Source of the DNA: Paenibacillus montanisoli
GTDB lineage: Bacteria > Bacillota > Bacilli > Paenibacillales > Paenibacillaceae
Direction of reading: 5' to 3'
Assembly: GCF_003268025.1 (NCBI RefSeq)
Contig: NZ_QLUW01000001.1
Span: 1,116,001 to 1,180,000, forward strand
DNA: 64,000 bases
Part shown: positions 51,725-63,010 of the stretch, in pieces
Layout of the letters: each line of letters begins with the position of its first letter
Numbering within the stretch: the first letter of the stretch is position 1
Position numbers and translations under genes: made by a program
The notes under the pieces: model-generated
Databases searched by the model: none
Told to the model about the DNA's origin: nothing
The model's input: the letters and a program-made list of their open reading frames with translations, nothing else

Positions 51725-53026
51725 ATGACAGCAACTTGGGAAAAAATAGACAAGAATCTTGTCTCCATCAACGTAGAAGTTGAAGCTGGACAAGTTAATG
51801 AAGCCATTGACAAAGCGTTCAAGAAAGTCGTACAGAAAGTAAACGTTCCTGGTTTCCGTAAAGGTAAAGTACCTCGCCCGATTTTCGAAAAGCGTTTCGG
51901 TGTAGAAAGCTTGTACCAGGATGCAATCGACATTCTGCTTCCTGAATCGTATGCAGCGGCATTGAAGGAAACAGGCGTTATTCCGGTTGACCGTCCTGAC
52001 ATCGATGTTGAGCAATTCGCAAAAGACCAATCTTTCAAGTACGTTGCGAAAGTAACGGTTAAGCCTGAAGTTGAGCTTGGCGAATACAAAGGCATCGAAG
52101 TTCCTTCCGCTGAAGCGGTAATTACAGACGAGGAAGTTGCAGCCGAGCTTGAGCGTTTGCAACAACGCCACGCTGAACTGACTGTCCTTGAAGAAGGCGC
52201 AGCTGAGAAAGGCGACATCGCGGTTATCGACTTTGAAGGTTTTGTTGACGAGGTTGCATTCGAAGGCGGCAAAGGCGAGCGTCACAACCTGGAGCTTGGC
52301 TCCGGCGCGTTTATCCCAGGCTTCGAAGAGCAAGTTGTCGGCATGGCTACAGGCGACTACAAGGACGTAGAAGTTACGTTCCCTGAGCAATACCACGCGG
52401 CTAACCTTGCAGGTAAGCCTGCTGTGTTCAAAGTGAAGCTTCAGGAGATCAAACGCAAAAACCTGCCGGCATTGGACGACGAGTTCGCGAAAGACGTCAG
52501 CGAGTTCGACACGCTTGAAGAGTACAAGCAAGACCTGAAAGCAAAGCTTGCTGAAAGAAAAACAAGCGAGAATGAAGCGGCTCGCGAAACGGCGGTCGTT
52601 GAGAAAGCGGCTGAAGCGGCAACGGTTGAAATTCCGGAAGCGATGATCGAATCCGAAACATCGTTCATGCTGCGCGACTTCGAAAACCGTCTTCGCTCGC
52701 AAGGCATGAACCTGGATCTGTACTACCAGTTCTCCGGTCAAGACGAAGCTGCTCTTCGCGGTCAAATGCACAGCGACGCGGTTAAACGCGTTCGCAACAA
52801 CCTGGTTCTTGAGCAAATCGCGAAGAACGAAGGCATTGCGGTAAGCGAAGAGGATTTGAACGAAGAGCTTGAGAAGCTCGCGACGCAATACAACCGTTCG
52901 GTTGAAGAGCTTCGTTCGATCTTCACGGCAAACGGCAACCTCGACAACCTTAAAGAAGATCTTGTTCTGCGCAAGACGATCAAGTTCTTGCTTGACAACA
53001 GCAAAACAGCTTCTGTAGTTGCATAA
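51725..53026 (+). CDS. tig: Trigger factor
   Basis: The 433-residue protein has the three parts of trigger factor: an N-terminal ribosome-binding domain with the VPGFRKGKVPRP signature, a central FKBP-type peptidyl-prolyl isomerase domain (about residues 160-245) and a helical chaperone part. It binds nascent chains at the ribosome. TTGGAGGGG precedes the ATG. It is transcribed from its own strong promoter and is followed by a terminator. Codon use differs from neighbours (AT-richer third positions), as expected for a highly expressed gene. Confidence 0.97.
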   Translation: MTATWEKIDKNLVSINVEVEAGQVNEAIDKAFKKVVQKVNVPGFRKGKVPRPIFEKRFGVESLYQDAIDILLPESYAAALKETGVIPVDRPDIDVEQFAKDQSFKYVAKVTVKPEVELGEYKGIEVPSAEAVITDEEVAAELERLQQRHAELTVLEEGAAEKGDIAVIDFEGFVDEVAFEGGKGERHNLELGSGAFIPGFEEQVVGMATGDYKDVEVTFPEQYHAANLAGKPAVFKVKLQEIKRKNLPALDDEFAKDVSEFDTLEEYKQDLKAKLAERKTSENEAARETAVVEKAAEAATVEIPEAMIESETSFMLRDFENRLRSQGMNLDLYYQFSGQDEAALRGQMHSDAVKRVRNNLVLEQIAKNEGIAVSEEDLNEELEKLATQYNRSVEELRSIFTANGNLDNLKEDLVLRKTIKFLLDNSKTASVVA

Positions 53027-53039
53027 GAAACGAATGGAT

Positions 53040-53066
53040 AAGGCACGTATTCACGTGCCTTATTTT
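53040..53066 (+). terminator. Rho-independent terminator after tig
   Basis: AAGGCACGT pairs with ACGTGCCTT around ATTC, followed by ATTTTA. Confidence 0.82.
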
Positions 53067-53153
53067 ATCCTCACCGCGGCTTAGTAGCATGCGGCGGAAA
53101 GCAGTTACATACATATGTAGTTACCCGTATCGATTCAGGGAAAAGTCAGAAAA

Positions 53154-53182
53154 ATGACATTACAACCGGAACATGTTAGAAT
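53154..53182 (+). promoter_or_regulatory. Probable sigma-A promoter for clpP
   Basis: ATGACA at 53154-53159 and TAGAAT at 53177-53182 are spaced by 17 bases. A clear CtsR heptad repeat, expected for clp genes, was not seen. Confidence 0.55.
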
Positions 53183-53272
53183 AGGAAACGGATAAGAAGA
53201 AACGGATGACTCGTCCATGCTGTAAAGCAGGTTTCTTCCTATAAAAGTCGATGATGAAAGAAGGTTGATCGC

Positions 53273-53854
53273 ATGAATCTGGTACCTATGGTCGTTGAGC
53301 AAACGAATCGGGGAGAGCGCTCTTACGACATCTACTCCCGCTTATTGAAGGATCGGATTATTTTTCTAGGAAGTGCGATCGACGACGATGTTGCCAATGC
53401 CGTCATTGCGCAATTGCTTTTCCTGGCAGCCGATGATCCGGAGAAGGACATCCATCTGTACATTAACTCACCGGGCGGTTCCGTTACCGCAGGAATGGGT
53501 ATTTATGATACGATGCAGTTTATCAAGCCGGACGTTTCCACGATCTGCGTAGGCTTGGCGGCAAGCATGGGCTCGCTGCTGCTTACGGCAGGCGCCAAAG
53601 GCAAGCGCTTCGCGCTGCCGAATGCCGAAGTAATGATTCACCAGCCGCTTGGCGGCGTACGGGGTCAAGCTTCCGACATTAAGATCCATGCGGATTGGAT
53701 TCTGAAGACGAAACAGAAACTCAATCAAATTTACGTAGAACGTACAGGTCAACCATACGATCGAATCGATCGCGATACTGACCGCGACTATTTCATGAGC
53801 GCGGAAGAGGCGCTGAACTACGGCCTGATCGACAAGGTCGTCACGTCTCTGTAG
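53273..53854 (+). CDS. clpP: ATP-dependent Clp protease proteolytic subunit
   Basis: The 193-residue protein has the complete triad: Ser98 in AASMGS, His123 in MIHQP, and the Asp in DRDTDRD. ClpP forms tetradecamers that degrade proteins fed by ClpX or ClpC. An AGAAGG site precedes the ATG. It lies between tig and clpX, unlike B. subtilis, where clpP is elsewhere, but as in many other bacteria. Confidence 0.97.
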   Translation: MNLVPMVVEQTNRGERSYDIYSRLLKDRIIFLGSAIDDDVANAVIAQLLFLAADDPEKDIHLYINSPGGSVTAGMGIYDTMQFIKPDVSTICVGLAASMGSLLLTAGAKGKRFALPNAEVMIHQPLGGVRGQASDIKIHADWILKTKQKLNQIYVERTGQPYDRIDRDTDRDYFMSAEEALNYGLIDKVVTSL

Positions 53855-53888
53855 AAAGAAGCGAATCAACAAGAAGGGGTGAAAACTC

Positions 53889-55145
53889 ATGTTCAAATTT
53901 AACGACGAAAAGGGCCAGCTTAAATGTTCGTTCTGCGGCAAGTCGCAAGATCAAGTGCGCAAGCTTGTCGCCGGACCTGGCGTCTATATATGCGACGAAT
54001 GCATCGAATTGTGCACGGAAATCGTTGAGGAAGAGCTCGGTCATGAAGAAGAGCTTGATCTGAAGGATATTCCGAAACCGCGCGACATTCGCAACATTTT
54101 GGATCAATACGTCATTGGCCAAGAGCAAGCGAAGAAATCGCTCTCCGTAGCGGTATACAACCACTACAAGCGCGTTAATTCGCAGAACAAACTGGAAGAC
54201 GTTGAGCTTCAGAAGAGCAATATTCTGCTTGTAGGACCTACAGGCTCGGGTAAAACGCTTCTGGCGCAGACGATGGCCAAAATTTTGAACGTGCCGTTTG
54301 CAATCGCCGATGCGACCTCGCTAACGGAAGCCGGATATGTCGGCGAAGACGTCGAAAATATTTTGCTTAAGCTGATTCAGGCAGCGGATTACGACGTAGA
54401 GAAAGCGGAACGCGGCATTATCTACATCGACGAGATCGATAAAGTGGCGCGCAAATCCGAGAACCCGTCGATTACGCGCGATGTTTCCGGCGAAGGCGTG
54501 CAGCAGGCGCTGCTTAAAATTCTTGAAGGCACGGTCGCTTCGGTTCCTCCGCAAGGCGGACGTAAGCACCCGCATCAAGAATTTATCCAAATCGATACAA
54601 CGAACATCTTGTTCATTTGCGGCGGCGCATTTGACGGGTTGGAGCAATTGATTAAGCGCCGGATCGGCAAAAAAGTCATCGGATTCAACGCTGCCGGAGA
54701 CGGCCAGAAGGATCTGAAGCCAGGTGAATACCTGTCGATGGTTTTGCCGGAGGACTTGCTCAAATTCGGGCTTATTCCAGAGTTCGTTGGCCGTTTGCCG
54801 GTCATTTCGACGCTGGAGCCGCTTGACGAGAGCGCGCTGGTACGCATCCTTTCCGAGCCGAAGAATGCGCTCGTGAAGCAGTACCAGAAGCTGCTTGAGA
54901 TGGACAACGTGAAGCTCGACTTCGAGCCTGCCGCTCTTGAAGCGATCGCGAAAGAAGCGATTAAGCGCAACACGGGCGCGCGCGGCTTGCGGGCGATTAT
55001 CGAAGGGCTGATGCTCGACGTGATGTATGAAGTGCCATCGCGCGATGACGTAAGCAGCTGCACCATTACAGAGAAGGTCGTTCAAGACCGGATCATGCCG
55101 GAGCTTGTTTCCAAGAAGGGCAAGAAGAAGGAAGAAAGCGCCTGA
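53889..55145 (+). CDS. clpX: ATP-dependent Clp protease ATP-binding subunit ClpX
   Basis: The 418-residue protein has a zinc finger (CSFCGKSQ then CDECIELC), Walker A GPTGSGKT, Walker B YIDEIDK and the GYVGEDVE and late RNTGARGLR blocks. It unfolds substrates and passes them to ClpP. AAGGGGTG precedes the ATG. It follows clpP by 34 bases and probably shares its transcript. Confidence 0.97.
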   Translation: MFKFNDEKGQLKCSFCGKSQDQVRKLVAGPGVYICDECIELCTEIVEEELGHEEELDLKDIPKPRDIRNILDQYVIGQEQAKKSLSVAVYNHYKRVNSQNKLEDVELQKSNILLVGPTGSGKTLLAQTMAKILNVPFAIADATSLTEAGYVGEDVENILLKLIQAADYDVEKAERGIIYIDEIDKVARKSENPSITRDVSGEGVQQALLKILEGTVASVPPQGGRKHPHQEFIQIDTTNILFICGGAFDGLEQLIKRRIGKKVIGFNAAGDGQKDLKPGEYLSMVLPEDLLKFGLIPEFVGRLPVISTLEPLDESALVRILSEPKNALVKQYQKLLEMDNVKLDFEPAALEAIAKEAIKRNTGARGLRAIIEGLMLDVMYEVPSRDDVSSCTITEKVVQDRIMPELVSKKGKKKEESA

Positions 55146-55170
55146 TCCAATAACTAACACCTCAATGCTT

Positions 55171-55206
55171 CCACCCTTGCGGCGCACGATGCGTTCGCAA
55201 GGGTGG
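55171..55206 (+). terminator. Hairpin between clpX and ispG
   Basis: CCACCCTTGCG (55171-55181) pairs with CGCAAGGGTGG (55196-55206). There is no T-tract, so it may attenuate or stabilise RNA ends rather than terminate. Confidence 0.4.
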
Positions 55207-55235
55207 ACTTTGACGTTCATGGGAGAGGTTACCTG

Positions 55236-56357
55236 ATGTATTTGCGTAAAGATACCGTGCCGGTCAAAGTTGGTCCGCTTACGATCGGCGGCAGCGATGA
55301 AGTCATCATCCAGAGCATGTGCACGACCAAGACGGCCGATGTTGAGGCAACCGTTGCCGAAATATTGCGCTTGGAAGAAGCCGGCTGCCAAATTGTCCGC
55401 GTGACGGTCAACAACAAGGAAGCCGCAGAAGCGATCAAAGAAATCAAGAAACGGATTCATATTCCGCTTGTAGCCGATATTCATTTCGATTACCGCCTTG
55501 CGCTTGCCGCCATTGAGAACGGGGTGGAAAAAGTCCGAATCAATCCGGGCAACATCGGCCGGAGAGAGAAAGTCGAAGCGGTCGTTAAGGCGTGCAAAGA
55601 GAAGAAGATTCCGATTCGGATCGGCGTCAACGCGGGCTCGCTGGAGAACCATTTGCTGGAGAAGTACGGTTATCCGACTCCGCAGGCGATGGTCGAAAGC
55701 GCATTGTTCCATATTTCCATTCTGGAAGAACTCGATTTCCACGATATTATTGTATCGCTGAAAGCATCCGATGTGCCGATGGCGATTGAAGCGTATCGCA
55801 TGGCAGCCGAAGTGATTCGTTATCCGCTTCATCTGGGAATTACGGAAGCCGGGACCCTCCATACCGGAACGATTAAGAGTTCGGCGGGCATCGGAGCGCT
55901 TCTGGCGATGGGCATCGGCAATACGGTCCGAATCAGCCTGAGCGCGGATCCGGTTGAGGAAGTGAAGGTAGCGCGCGAGCTGCTCAAAACATTCGGCCTC
56001 ATTACGAATGCGGCTACGCTTGTATCCTGCCCGACATGCGGACGACTCGATATCGATCTGTTCTCGATCGCTAACGAGGTAGAAGAATACATCAGCAAAA
56101 TCAAGGTGCCGATTAAGGTTTCCGTTCTCGGCTGCGCCGTTAACGGTCCGGGCGAAGCCCGCGAAGCGGACATTGGGATTGCGGGAGCAAGAGGCGAAGG
56201 CATGCTCTTCCGCTACGGTGAAATGATCCGTAAAGTTCCGGAAGCCGACCTTCTGTCCGAGCTGAAGAAAGAAATCGACGAGATCGTTCGCGTCTTCGAG
56301 GCAACCGGCGAGATTCCAGGCCGCAAGCATCATCCTGGACAGCATGTAAACGCCTAG
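55236..56357 (+). CDS. ispG: 4-hydroxy-3-methylbut-2-enyl diphosphate synthase (flavodoxin)
   Basis: The 373-residue protein is the penultimate enzyme of the MEP isoprenoid route. The [4Fe-4S] cluster residues are Cys265 and Cys268 (CPTCGR) and Cys300 (LGCAVNGPG). The N-terminal TIM barrel is intact. ATG 55236 follows GAGAGGTT. It sits between clpX and lonB, a location not seen in B. subtilis, and is closed by a terminator. Confidence 0.96.
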   Translation: MYLRKDTVPVKVGPLTIGGSDEVIIQSMCTTKTADVEATVAEILRLEEAGCQIVRVTVNNKEAAEAIKEIKKRIHIPLVADIHFDYRLALAAIENGVEKVRINPGNIGRREKVEAVVKACKEKKIPIRIGVNAGSLENHLLEKYGYPTPQAMVESALFHISILEELDFHDIIVSLKASDVPMAIEAYRMAAEVIRYPLHLGITEAGTLHTGTIKSSAGIGALLAMGIGNTVRISLSADPVEEVKVARELLKTFGLITNAATLVSCPTCGRLDIDLFSIANEVEEYISKIKVPIKVSVLGCAVNGPGEAREADIGIAGARGEGMLFRYGEMIRKVPEADLLSELKKEIDEIVRVFEATGEIPGRKHHPGQHVNA

Positions 56358-56398
56358 GAAAGACGTTCAAACTTTACGTATTCATAGCGATTATTCCA

Positions 56399-56449
56399 TC
56401 CGGCCGGAGGCAATACTGAACAGTATGAGCCCCGTAAGCCGGATTTTTT
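56399..56449 (+). terminator. Rho-independent terminator after ispG
   Basis: ATCCGGC (56399-56405) pairs with GCCGGAT, with inner ATACTG/CAGTAT, followed by TTTTTT. A second GCCGG followed by TTTTTTT lies at about 56469-56480. Confidence 0.8.
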
Positions 56450-56553
56450 GTATGAAGAAATCGGCGTAGCCGGTTTTTTTCTTTTTCGCGAGGGCGGAGA
56501 AGGAAAGAAGCGGTTTATTGCCGTTAGTCTTCTTAAGAGAGGAGTAATTTGCC

Positions 56554-58260
56554 ATGAATTTAAGTTTGATTTTGATGTTGATCCAGGTGTTCTTCGCCAT
56601 TGTGATCGGCCTGTATTTCTGGAATTTGCTGCGCAATCAGAAAACGAACCGCACGGCCGTGGACAGGGAATCCCGGAAAGAGATGGATAAGCTGCGCAAG
56701 CTGCGTTCCGTTTCCTTGACTAAGCCGCTCTCCGAGAAAACCCGTCCGCAGTCCATTAACGATATCGTAGGACAGAAGGACGGACTGCGCGCGCTGAAAG
56801 CGGCGATGTGCAGCGCCAATCCGCAGCACGTCATCATCTATGGGCCACCGGGCGTCGGTAAAACCGCGGCGGCTCGTGTCGTCCTAGAAGAAGCGAAGAA
56901 AAATCCGTCTTCGCCGTTTTTGCCCGACGCGAAATTTACCGAGATCGATGCGACGACCGCGCGCTTCGATGAGCGAGGCATCGCGGATCCGCTCATCGGT
57001 TCCGTGCATGACCCGATTTATCAAGGAGCCGGGGCGATGGGGGTTGCCGGTATCCCGCAGCCGAAACCGGGCGCCGTAACGAAAGCGCATGGCGGCATGC
57101 TGTTTATTGACGAAATAGGTGAATTGCATCCGATTCAGATGAATAAGTTGTTAAAGGTGCTTGAAGACCGCAAGGTCTATCTCGAAAGTGCTTACTACAA
57201 CTCCGAAGATAATAATATCCCGATGTACATCCATGATATCTTCCAAAACGGCCTGCCTGCCGATTTCCGGCTCGTCGGCGCTACGACGCGATCGCCGCAA
57301 GAGCTTCCGCCAGCGCTTCGCTCACGCTGCATGGAGATCTACTTCCGGCCGCTCTTGCCGGACGAAATTTCGCAGATCGCGCTGAACGCCTTGAAGAAAA
57401 TCGGGCTTCCGCCGGCTCAAGAAGCAATCGACGTTGTGACTCGATATGCGACGAACGGCCGTGAAGCGGTGAACGTCATTCAGCTTGCCGCTGGACTTGC
57501 ACTCTCGGAGAAGCGCGATTCGATTACGGCCGCTGATGTGGAATGGGTCGTCAACAGCAGCCAAATCCCGCCGCGTCCGGACCGCAAAGTGCCTTCCGCG
57601 CCGCAAGTAGGCTTCGTGAACGGACTGGCCGTATACGGGCCGAATATGGGCACGCTGCTTGAGATTGAAGTAAGCGCAATCGGTGCGCGGGCCGGAAAAG
57701 GCGTGTACACTATTACAGGCGTCGTGGACGAAGAGGAGCTTGGCGGCGGCAGCAGCCGGACGCTGCGCCGCAAGAGCATGGCGAAGGGCTCGATCGAAAA
57801 TGTGCTTACGGTGCTTAGAAGAATGGGCATGAAGCCGGAAAATTACGATTTGCACATCAACTTCCCCGGCGGAACGCCAATCGACGGACCGTCAGCCGGA
57901 ATTGCGATGGCGACTGCGATTGCCTCCGCGATTAAAGGCGAGCCGATCAGCAATAAGCTGGCGATGACCGGCGAAATGGGCATTCACGGCAATGTGAAGC
58001 CGGTCGGCGGCGTGCTGGCGAAAGTTGAGGCGGCTTTTCAGGCCGGTGCGGATACGGTGCTGATCCCACGCGAGAACTGGCAGGCGATCTTCGCCGATTT
58101 GCAAGGCGTGCGGGTCATTCCGGTCGACCATGTGGAGGAGGTCTTCCGCCACGTCTTCGGTACCGAGGATATTCAGGCGCAGTCTGCTTCCGCACAGCCG
58201 GCAGCCGATGTTTTCATCGCCACCGGCCTGCCCTATTTGCAGGCGGATTCCGTTGAATGA
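56554..58260 (+). CDS. lonB: ATP-dependent protease LonB
   Basis: The 568-residue protein has an N-terminal membrane helix (about residues 3-25), an AAA+ domain with Walker A GPPGVGKT and Walker B LFIDEIGE, and a Lon-type protease domain. The catalytic Ser is in DGPSAGIAMA and the Lys in GGVLAKVEAAF. LonB of B. subtilis acts during sporulation in the forespore. AGAGGAG precedes the ATG. It lies directly before lonA, as in Bacillus. Confidence 0.95.
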   Translation: MNLSLILMLIQVFFAIVIGLYFWNLLRNQKTNRTAVDRESRKEMDKLRKLRSVSLTKPLSEKTRPQSINDIVGQKDGLRALKAAMCSANPQHVIIYGPPGVGKTAAARVVLEEAKKNPSSPFLPDAKFTEIDATTARFDERGIADPLIGSVHDPIYQGAGAMGVAGIPQPKPGAVTKAHGGMLFIDEIGELHPIQMNKLLKVLEDRKVYLESAYYNSEDNNIPMYIHDIFQNGLPADFRLVGATTRSPQELPPALRSRCMEIYFRPLLPDEISQIALNALKKIGLPPAQEAIDVVTRYATNGREAVNVIQLAAGLALSEKRDSITAADVEWVVNSSQIPPRPDRKVPSAPQVGFVNGLAVYGPNMGTLLEIEVSAIGARAGKGVYTITGVVDEEELGGGSSRTLRRKSMAKGSIENVLTVLRRMGMKPENYDLHINFPGGTPIDGPSAGIAMATAIASAIKGEPISNKLAMTGEMGIHGNVKPVGGVLAKVEAAFQAGADTVLIPRENWQAIFADLQGVRVIPVDHVEEVFRHVFGTEDIQAQSASAQPAADVFIATGLPYLQADSVE

Positions 58261-58346
58261 TAAAATGGAAAAAAGCTCGAGACTTATGACCGAGATTATC
58301 GGTTACAAAAGCTCTGTGATGAAGCTTTTAAGACGGAGGTGCTGGA

Positions 58347-60695
<2,349 letters not shown>

Positions 60696-60714
60696 GAAAG
60701 CAGGTTGCACACAA

Positions 60715-61353
60715 GTGAAGATTACGAACGTAGAATTTGTTATATCCGCAGTAAAACCGCATCAATACCCTGAGGATGCCTTGCCAGAGTTCGCTCTGGC
60801 AGGGCGTTCTAATGTCGGCAAATCATCGCTCATCAACAAGATGATCATGCGCAAAGGTCTTGCGCGCACGAGCTCCCAGCCGGGCAAAACGCAGCAGCTT
60901 AATTATTATCGGGTCAATGACAGCGTCTATCTGGTCGACTTTCCGGGATACGGGTATGCGAGAGTATCGAAGGCGCAGCGCCAGCAGTTCGGCGAAATGA
61001 TCGAGACGTTCCTCAGCGACCGCAAACCGCTCAAGATGGTTCTACTAATCATCGATATCCGGCACGAGCCCTCCAAGGATGACTGCTTGATGTACGATTG
61101 GCTAAAGCATTACGAGATTCCGGTCTGCGTCGTCACGACGAAGGCGGACAAGATTCCGAAGAGCAAATGGGACAAACACGTAAAGGCGATAAAGCAGGCG
61201 CTCGGCTTCCGCGGCGGCGACCGTCATGTGCTGTTCTCCTCGGAGACGGGGCTTGGCCGCGAAGCGCTTTGGGACATCATTAACGAGCAAATCGAAGTAA
61301 CAAGCGAAGAAGCGGAAGAAACCGAAGAAGTTTCGATCGAAAATCGAGGATAA
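60715..61353 (+). CDS. engB: Ribosome-biogenesis GTPase EngB (YsxC)
   Basis: The 212-residue protein has G1 [11 protein letters not shown]3 DFPGYG and G4 TKADK. It helps assemble the 50S subunit and is essential in Bacillus. The start is GTG 60715 with AAAGCAGG upstream. It has an acidic C-terminal tail of about 15 residues (EEAEETEE). It follows lonA, as in B. subtilis. Confidence 0.95.
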   Translation: MKITNVEFVISAVKPHQYPEDALPEFALAGRSNVGKSSLINKMIMRKGLARTSSQPGKTQQLNYYRVNDSVYLVDFPGYGYARVSKAQRQQFGEMIETFLSDRKPLKMVLLIIDIRHEPSKDDCLMYDWLKHYEIPVCVVTTKADKIPKSKWDKHVKAIKQALGFRGGDRHVLFSSETGLGREALWDIINEQIEVTSEEAEETEEVSIENRG

Positions 61354-61511
61354 CGCACAATAGCGACGACTCTTCGTAAAATCTCCTTGATTATTCAGAA
61401 ATATGCGTGAATATCGCGGTTGAGCGGCAGGAATAAACCGCTTCTATCGGGTATAATATAGGTAACACCTGATTCAAAAACGCGTTACTTTAAAGAATTG
61501 AGGAGATTTTT

Positions 61512-62102
61512 ATGGCTCAGCGGATAGCCACAGAGTATGTCAATGCTTCTCTGCAATTAACGGCTGAAGAGATGGCGCGATTTGTCCGGTTTTTTGAAGA
61601 CCAGCATATTAAGCAGCAAGTGCGGGTACTCGATAACGGCAATCACGAGATGGTTCTCGAGGACGACGCAGGACGAGAAGAGGTCCGCTTAACTTTCGAA
61701 CGCGAGCAAGATCGGTATGTATGTTCACTTTCTTGCCGCATCGTCCATCCAAAGCTTACGAACGCAATGCGCAAAGCGGTATCCATGTTCCGCGGAGATG
61801 CAGTCGTCAATCGCATTTATCCCAATTATACGATGATTTATCATTACATCGAAGGAACTGTTCGCAAAATTGTCGAAATTAAGAACAATGAGTCGAGAGT
61901 CATCTTTGAATTCAAGGATACGATCGGTCAGCTTGAAGCGACGTTCCGCGTGACAGACATCGAGAAGGAAATTGAAATCGTGCAAGGCGCGATCGACCAA
62001 CTCCTTGATCTTCGCAATCAATGCACCGATCGCGAGCAAATTGCCATCATCGACGAACGTCTGGCTCGCCATTCGAAAGCGCTATTCATGATGGAGGCAT
62101 AA
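61512..62102 (+). CDS. Conserved-looking protein of unknown function (196 residues)
   Basis: I do not recognise this protein. It starts at ATG 61512 after TTGAGGAG and is read as a soluble alpha/beta protein with a central YPNYTMIYHYIEG block and a C-terminal coiled-coil-like helix. It contains two Cys close to the start (CSLSC). TATAAT near 61457-61462 is a possible -10 box, but no good -35 is seen. It lies between engB and speD, a spot that holds no gene in B. subtilis, and has its own terminator. Function unknown. Confidence 0.75.
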   Translation: MAQRIATEYVNASLQLTAEEMARFVRFFEDQHIKQQVRVLDNGNHEMVLEDDAGREEVRLTFEREQDRYVCSLSCRIVHPKLTNAMRKAVSMFRGDAVVNRIYPNYTMIYHYIEGTVRKIVEIKNNESRVIFEFKDTIGQLEATFRVTDIEKEIEIVQGAIDQLLDLRNQCTDREQIAIIDERLARHSKALFMMEA

Positions 62103-62126
62103 ACCGAAAACGTTCAAAATCATTTT

Positions 62127-62153
62127 AAAAAGCCGCTATTATGCGGCTTTTTT
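62127..62153 (+). terminator. Rho-independent terminator
   Basis: AAAAAGCCGC pairs with GCGGCTTTTT around TATTAT and ends the unknown gene before speD. Confidence 0.9.
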
Positions 62154-62261
62154 ATTTGTCCAGAAAGCGCTGTTAATGGACACCATCAAGGCGTTTGCTA
62201 CATACGTTGATAACTGGAGTTCGCCATGTGTTGTCAATTCGAGTTCGCCCAAAAAAAACTG

Positions 62262-62290
62262 TTGCATTTCTCAGCGATAGATGTTATTTT
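62262..62290 (+). promoter_or_regulatory. Probable sigma-A promoter for speD
   Basis: TTGCAT at 62262-62267 and TATTTT at 62285-62290 are spaced by 17 bases. The transcript would start near 62297, giving a leader of about 138 nt. Confidence 0.5.
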
Positions 62291-62296
62291 TATTTT

Positions 62297-62434
62297 CGTT
62301 GCAATGAATAGGAACCAGGATTCACTCAGGACATGGTAATGTTGCGAGAGGAAAGTCCCTCGGGCAGTGAATGACGTAGGTCCTAGCGGATGAAATTAAT
62401 AAACATTTTATTCCTAGGAAGGGGGAACCGAAAG
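62297..62434 (+). promoter_or_regulatory. Structured speD leader, riboswitch-like candidate
   Basis: The leader has a 7-bp closing stem (ATTCACT at 62320-62326 with AGTGAAT at 62366-62372) that encloses a hairpin (62345-62362: CGAG-A-GG, loop AAAGT, CC-CTCG). Downstream, TCCTAG at 62381-62386 can pair with CTAGGA at 62414-62419, which overlaps the Shine-Dalgarno sequence AGGAAGGGGG at 62416-62425. AGGAC at 62328-62332 can instead pair with GTCCT at 62380-62384, making the two pairings mutually exclusive. This is the logic of a translational switch, possibly responding to S-adenosylmethionine or a polyamine. I see no match to the S-box consensus. No ligand is shown. Confidence 0.5.
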
Positions 62435-62833
62435 ATGGAATACTCAACTTTCGGAAGACACGTTGCTGTTGACACTTGGGGTGTAGATTTCGACCTGCTC
62501 AACAACGCGGAATTTTTACAAGCCCAAATGGTAGAAGCTGCAGAAGCTTGCGGCGCTACAGTACTCTCAGTACAATCCAAGCAATTTGAGCCACAAGGCG
62601 CAACGGTACTCGTACTGCTGTCAGAAAGTCATCTTTCCATTCACACGTATCCTGAGAGAGGTTTCGCTGCTCTTGACTGTTATACTTGTGGAGAAACAGT
62701 CGATCCTCAATTGGCGATTGACTACATGATGTCTGTGTTGAAACCGAAGGTTATGCATGCGAAGAAGCTTGTTCGCGGCATGGGTGAATTGCAAGTCGTG
62801 GAAGCGGATATGAAGCAAGCTCAGCTTGTGTAA
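62435..62833 (+). CDS. speD: S-adenosylmethionine decarboxylase proenzyme
   Basis: The 132-residue protein is a short prokaryotic AdoMet decarboxylase. It is self-cleaved between Glu64 and Ser65 in the SESHLSIHTYPE block, giving a pyruvoyl group at the new Ser end; the active-site His and Cys of TYPERGFAALDCYTCG are present. It supplies the aminopropyl group for spermidine. ATG 62435 lies nine bases after AGGAAGGGGG. Its leader is structured. A terminator follows. No spermidine synthase gene is adjacent. Confidence 0.95.
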   Translation: MEYSTFGRHVAVDTWGVDFDLLNNAEFLQAQMVEAAEACGATVLSVQSKQFEPQGATVLVLLSESHLSIHTYPERGFAALDCYTCGETVDPQLAIDYMMSVLKPKVMHAKKLVRGMGELQVVEADMKQAQLV

Positions 62834-62856
62834 CATTTTTAAATAGGATTTGAAGG

Positions 62857-62887
62857 AAGGTCGCGGATTTCATCCGTGGCCTTTTTT
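62857..62887 (+). terminator. Rho-independent terminator after speD
   Basis: AAGGTCGCGGAT pairs with ATCCGTGGCCTT (12 bp with two wobble pairs) around TTC, followed by six T. Confidence 0.9.
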
Positions 62888-62961
62888 GATGCCTTACCTT
62901 ACCCGTCGCGCTGCATTTTCAAACAATTTTCATATTTGCAGGGGTACATCATGTCTAACTG

Positions 62962-62970
62962 TGCTATACT
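62962..62970 (+). promoter_or_regulatory. Extended -10 promoter for hemA
   Basis: TGCTATACT at 62962-62970 is an extended -10 element with no clear -35, about 40 bases ahead of the hemA start. Confidence 0.5.
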
Positions 62971-63010
62971 AAATGATGAAAAACGATGGATGAAAGGCAG
63001 GTGAACGCAC

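Noticed and set aside
53100-53272. CtsR operator in front of clpP
   Set aside because: No pair of GTCAAA-type heptads is present; a GTCA-N6-TGAC inverted repeat there does not fit the CtsR consensus.
62347-62358. GAGGAAAGTCC, resembling a conserved core of RNase P RNA
   Set aside because: Only an 11-base match is present; the remainder of the roughly 400-nt RNA is absent, and the stretch folds locally as part of the speD leader.
62297-62434. SAM-I (S-box) riboswitch
   Set aside because: The conserved S-box core is not visible and no terminator hairpin lies before speD, so the known class does not fit.
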